Shown here piece after piece: positions 5,517 to 8,310 of a DNA stretch of 8,310 nucleotides. Below the pieces are notes generated by a model that was not told the DNA's origin, did not search any database, and saw nothing but the letters and a program-made list of their open reading frames with translations. Position 1 is the stretch's first letter. Every line of letters starts with the position of its first letter. The translations under genes and the position numbers were made by a program. The DNA is taken from contig JALQTG010000169.1 in NCBI GenBank assembly GCA_023264075.1, forward strand, positions 1-8,310. Direction: 5' to 3'. The DNA comes from Crocinitomicaceae bacterium (GTDB lineage: Bacteria > Bacteroidota > Bacteroidia > Flavobacteriales_D > Crocinitomicaceae).

Positions 5517-6920
5517 TTACATTGGGTTCATTAGAATGTATGCTACAGCTCCTCCAACGTACCCTGCTAAAGCCAACCAAGAAATATTTTTTAGATACCA
5601 GAAAAATGAAATGCGTTCCATTCCCATTGCAACAACTCCAGCGGCCGATCCAATAATCAACATTGAACCTCCTGTTCCAGCAGCGTAAGCTATAAAATGC
5701 CAAACATGATGATCCATTTCATTCTGAAACATTCCCATACTCGCAGCAACCAATGGTACATTATCAATCACGGCTGATCCAAATCCAAGAAGCATTACAA
5801 ATACATCCGTGTGCATACTAGCACTTACTGATTGACCGAAATTGAATACAAGACCTAAAGATTCCAATGCAGCCACTGTCATTAAAATACCTAGGAAAAA
5901 TAAAATAGAAGGCATCTCAATTTTAGTAAGTGCTCTAAACGTTGGGCTCTCATGATGTCCTCCTCCTTCACCACGATCTGCAACGTCATCATCATTCTCT
6001 TCTTTTCCAGCGCCTGCATAGGACAATGTAAATTGACGCGCACTAATAATTTCAGCAACCAATGCAACAATCCCTAAAGAAAGCATCATACCGACATATG
6101 GAGGAAGGTGTGTAATTGTTTTAAAAATAGGAACAAATACAATCATTCCTAATCCTAAATACAGCATAAGTGGCCCACGTTTGTTAGAAAATTCAGACTC
6201 TGGAGGTAATTCAAATGAACCTTTGAATGCTTTCGAAAAGGATGCGATTAAGGTTGGTACAACCATACAAATAATGGAAGGAATAATCAATTTTGCAAAT
6301 AAATCCATTGCACTTACTTTACCTCCCATCCAGAGCATTGTCGTTGTTACATCACCAATTGGAGACCACGCGCCACCGGCATTCGCTGCAATGATAATCA
6401 TACCTGCAAACCAAATTCTATCTTTAGAATCAGATAATAATTTTCGAAGAATAGTGATCAGTACAATTGTAGCAGTGAGGTTATCTATGATCGCTGATAA
6501 AATAAAAGCTAAAATGGCGATAATCCAAAGCAATGTTCTTTTCTTGTTGGTGCGAATGAATGATTTGATAGTAGAAAAACCATGGAAGTGATCCACAATT
6601 TCTACAATCGTCATTGCACCAATCAAGAAGATTAAGATTTCACACGTCTTACCGAAATGATGAAGTAATGTATTTTCCATCACATGCAATTTGGCTTCAT
6701 GCCCCATCAAGGCAAAGTTTTCGGTTCCATTTTCACCGTTCATTAATGCGCTGGCGTGTGAATCGAACCATTGGGTAAACCCATCTAATCCAAACGTTAC
6801 TCCCGCCCAAGCTAAAGCCATCATTAATAGCGCGGGAACTAATTTATCAATCTTAATGGTGTGCTCAACAGTGATAGCGAGGTAACCAAGAATAAATACG
6901 GCAACAATAAAGATTTCCAT
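5517..6920 (-). CDS. nhaD: NhaD-type Na+/H+ antiporter
   Basis: A 467-residue polytopic inner-membrane protein (ion transporter superfamily, related to ArsB) that expels Na+ (possibly Li+) in exchange for H+. About a dozen hydrophobic segments are visible. Family marks include E19-H-T-I-K-I-D-K-L-V-P near the N-terminus and two pseudo-repeated aspartates: D146-N in A-I-I-D-N-L-T-A-T and D386-N in A-V-I-D-N-V-P-L-V, one in each half of the protein. N-A-G-G-A-W-S-P-I-G-D-V-T-T-T (about 180-194) is another strong NhaD block. A hydrophilic loop at about 300-328 is rich in Glu, Asp and His (KEENDDDVADRGEGGGHHE) and separates the two halves. Length is usual for NhaD. The gene starts 20 nt after the dehydrogenase stop and is followed by exbB. 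Presence suits a marine or saline lifestyle; cation specificity is inferred from the family. Confidence 0.94.
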   Translation of the reverse strand: MEIFIVAVFILGYLAITVEHTIKIDKLVPALLMMALAWAGVTFGLDGFTQWFDSHASALMNGENGTENFALMGHEAKLHVMENTLLHHFGKTCEILIFLIGAMTIVEIVDHFHGFSTIKSFIRTNKKRTLLWIIAILAFILSAIIDNLTATIVLITILRKLLSDSKDRIWFAGMIIIAANAGGAWSPIGDVTTTMLWMGGKVSAMDLFAKLIIPSIICMVVPTLIASFSKAFKGSFELPPESEFSNKRGPLMLYLGLGMIVFVPIFKTITHLPPYVGMMLSLGIVALVAEIISARQFTLSYAGAGKEENDDDVADRGEGGGHHESPTFRALTKIEMPSILFFLGILMTVAALESLGLVFNFGQSVSASMHTDVFVMLLGFGSAVIDNVPLVAASMGMFQNEMDHHVWHFIAYAAGTGGSMLIIGSAAGVVAMGMERISFFWYLKNISWLALAGYVGGAVAYILMNPM

Positions 6921-6940
6921 TTTCGTAGTTTACGAGTTAA

Positions 6941-8170
6941 TTATACAAGTTGTTTTAGTGCAATCTCAAAGGCTGCCTTAGCTATCCCAGTTTTACCAGG
7001 ATTAACATCGTGAGTAGCCTCCAAAGCTTTTTTAATTATAGAACTTGTGTCTTCAAAGATTCCCTTATCTGTTAATTCTTCCAGGTCAGAAGACATCAAA
7101 TATGCAAAAACACGCGCCATTCCACAATTTGCAATGAAATCTGGGATTACAGCAATATTGTTATCCGTATAGTCCGCAATGGAACCAAAAAATATTTCTG
7201 GATCTGCAAAAGGAACATTTGCCCCAGCGGAAATCACCTCTACACCAGACACAATCATTCTGTTTACTTGATTTTGAGTGATTAAACGAGATGCAGCACA
7301 TGGTAGAAATACTTCTGCTTTCACATCCCAAATACGATCATTTATTTCATCAAATGATTTCATTTGGGTATGATATAATTCGTTTCCATTCTTTGTTAAG
7401 AAGAGATTCTTAATCTCTTCGAAAGAAAAACCTTGCTCGTTAATTAAGCCACCAGCTCGATCCAAAATACCAACGATTTTTGCACCTTCTTGAGCTAAAT
7501 AAAAAGCGGCTGCAGAAGCTACGTTTCCCCAACCTTGGATAATCACGCGCTTATTCCGAACATCTCCCCCCCAAATCGAATAGAAATGCTTCACTGATTC
7601 AGCTACTCCATAACCGGTAATCATGTCTGCGATTACAAATTTCCGATTGACATCTGGAGAAAATTTAGGGTCTTCTATTACTTTCAGCACACCGTTTCTA
7701 AGTTGACCTATACGATTTATTTTCTGCGCCTCTCTAGGTTGAAAATGCCCATTGAATACTCCTTCTTGAGGATGCCACACTCCACAGTCTTCGGTGATTG
7801 GAATGACTTCATGAATTTCATCCACATTTAAGTCCCCCCCAGTTCCGTAATAATGTTTTAACAACGGAGTAACCGCTGCATACCAGCGTCTTAACACCCC
7901 ATTCTTACGTGGGTCTTTAGGATTAAAGTTTATCCCTGATTTGGCACCCCCAATAGGAGGTCCAGCAACTGTGAATTTGACCTCCATAGTTTTGGCAAGA
8001 GATTCAACTTCCCGTTTATCAAGCCCTTCTCTCATCCGAGTTCCACCACCTGCAGCACCACCGCGCAATGAATTAATCACTACCCATCCCGTCGCCTCAG
8101 TCTCTGGGTCACTCCATTCGAACACAATTTCAGGTTGCTTATTTTCGTATTTGTGGAGAAGTTCTTTCAT
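6941..8170 (-). CDS. Glu/Leu/Phe/Val-family NAD(P)-dependent amino-acid dehydrogenase
   Basis: A 409-residue soluble enzyme catalysing reversible oxidative deamination of an amino acid to the 2-oxo acid and ammonia. The N-terminal catalytic domain has G-G-G-T-R-M (41-46), K65 in E-V-K-F and K77 in G-G-A-K-S-G-I. The 12-residue spacing of K65 and K77 equals that of the paired substrate-binding and catalytic lysines of leucine dehydrogenase. D113 in G-G-D-L-N-V-D lies at the catalytic aspartate position. The cofactor domain starts near 176 with T-G-Y-G-V and a Rossmann G213-W-G-N-V-A-S. Substrate (glutamate, branched-chain or aromatic amino acid) cannot be fixed by eye. The start is set at 8170 (MKELLHKY): an in-frame ATG at 8206 lies upstream of the promoter -7 element at 8191-8198, and its 12 extra residues do not look conserved. 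It is the first gene of the operon. Confidence 0.92.
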   Translation of the reverse strand: MKELLHKYENKQPEIVFEWSDPETEATGWVVINSLRGGAAGGGTRMREGLDKREVESLAKTMEVKFTVAGPPIGGAKSGINFNPKDPRKNGVLRRWYAAVTPLLKHYYGTGGDLNVDEIHEVIPITEDCGVWHPQEGVFNGHFQPREAQKINRIGQLRNGVLKVIEDPKFSPDVNRKFVIADMITGYGVAESVKHFYSIWGGDVRNKRVIIQGWGNVASAAAFYLAQEGAKIVGILDRAGGLINEQGFSFEEIKNLFLTKNGNELYHTQMKSFDEINDRIWDVKAEVFLPCAASRLITQNQVNRMIVSGVEVISAGANVPFADPEIFFGSIADYTDNNIAVIPDFIANCGMARVFAYLMSSDLEELTDKGIFEDTSSIIKKALEATHDVNPGKTGIAKAAFEIALKQLV

Positions 8171-8190
8171 AATTTCTAAATGTTTGTAAG

Positions 8191-8219
8191 CAAAAGTAAA
8201 AAACAATTTTAATGGACAA
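8191..8219 (-). promoter_or_regulatory. Bacteroidota-type promoter of the gdh-nhaD-exbBD-folC operon
   Basis: The minus strand carries TACTTTTG (plus 8191-8198), a perfect TAnnTTTG -7 element, with TTG (plus 8217-8219) 18 nt further upstream as the -33 element. Transcription would begin near 8185, leaving a short A/T-rich leader (ACAAACATTTAGAAATT) before the ATG at 8170. No other consensus promoter was seen in the gaps down to folC, so this probably drives all six genes. Confidence 0.72.
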
Positions 8220-8310
8220 CTGAAGTAGACAACATTTTACAAACTCGGATTGTGGATAACTCCTGAAACGGAGTCTCTTCGAGCACCTGTCACCGAACAC
8301 CACACATTAA
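8207..8310. other. Right-edge intergenic region, no convincing gene
   Basis: About 100 nt upstream of the dehydrogenase. It holds the -33 element, a direct repeat GACAAC at 8215-8220 and 8228-8233, a DnaA box, and a small inverted repeat ACTCC/GGAGT (8259-8263 and 8270-8274). On the minus strand one frame is open from the edge to a TAA at 8237-8239 (23 codons, ending GVIHNPSL). This could be the tail of an upstream gene, but the piece is too short to recognise. Confidence 0.4.
8251..8259 (-). promoter_or_regulatory. Consensus DnaA box (single)
   Basis: The minus strand reads TTATCCACA, a perfect match to the 9-mer recognised by the replication initiator DnaA. It is the only one seen nearby, 50-60 nt upstream of the operon promoter. 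A lone 9-mer can arise by chance, so a role in replication or in DnaA-controlled transcription is only possible. Confidence 0.35.

Noticed and set aside
8237..8310. Possible C-terminal tail of a further minus-strand gene at the right edge
   Set aside because: Only 23 codons are visible and the translated text matches nothing I recognise; an open stretch this short is expected by chance.

Overview
The window looks like ordinary chromosomal DNA of a member of the Bacteroidota, most likely a flavobacterium-like organism. Three things point there: AT-rich DNA with A/T-rich rather than Shine-Dalgarno leaders, two matches to the Bacteroidota promoter (TTG about 18-19 nt upstream of TAnnTTTG), and gene types typical of the group (Bacteroidota-style TonB proteins, a sirtuin without zinc cysteines, NhaD). 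Species cannot be called. I see no phage, IS element, CRISPR array or integrase.

Left part (1-1002, plus strand): the last 42 codons of an OmpR/PhoB-type response regulator, a 130-nt gap holding a 17-bp palindrome, and an orphan TonB energy transducer. The tonB-like gene ends at a strong hairpin terminator that also lies at the end of the convergent sirtuin gene.

Middle (1004-2379, minus strand): a tRNA-Val (anticodon UAC) with its own promoter, a hairpin in its 5' leader and an intrinsic terminator. It is followed by a small exported NTF2-like protein and, 7 nt later, a CobB/SIRT5-like deacylase.

Right part (2380-8219, minus strand): six closely spaced genes transcribed leftward from one good promoter at about 8191-8219. 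They are a Glu/Leu/Phe/Val-family amino-acid dehydrogenase, the NhaD Na+/H+ antiporter, ExbB, ExbD, an unusual TonB-like protein with a Gly/Ser/Thr-rich linker, and FolC (gaps 20, 42, 11, 11 and 4 nt). ExbB-ExbD and the TonB-like protein probably form one envelope energy-transducing complex driven by the ion gradient, and NhaD exchanges ions across the same membrane. The dehydrogenase and FolC are metabolic partners by position only.

The right edge (8220-8310) has no convincing gene but carries one consensus DnaA box. The points most worth a second look are the NhaD-ExbBD-TonB-like linkage with its unusual transducer, the zinc-less sirtuin, and the tRNA leader hairpin. I found no clearly new defence or mobile system.
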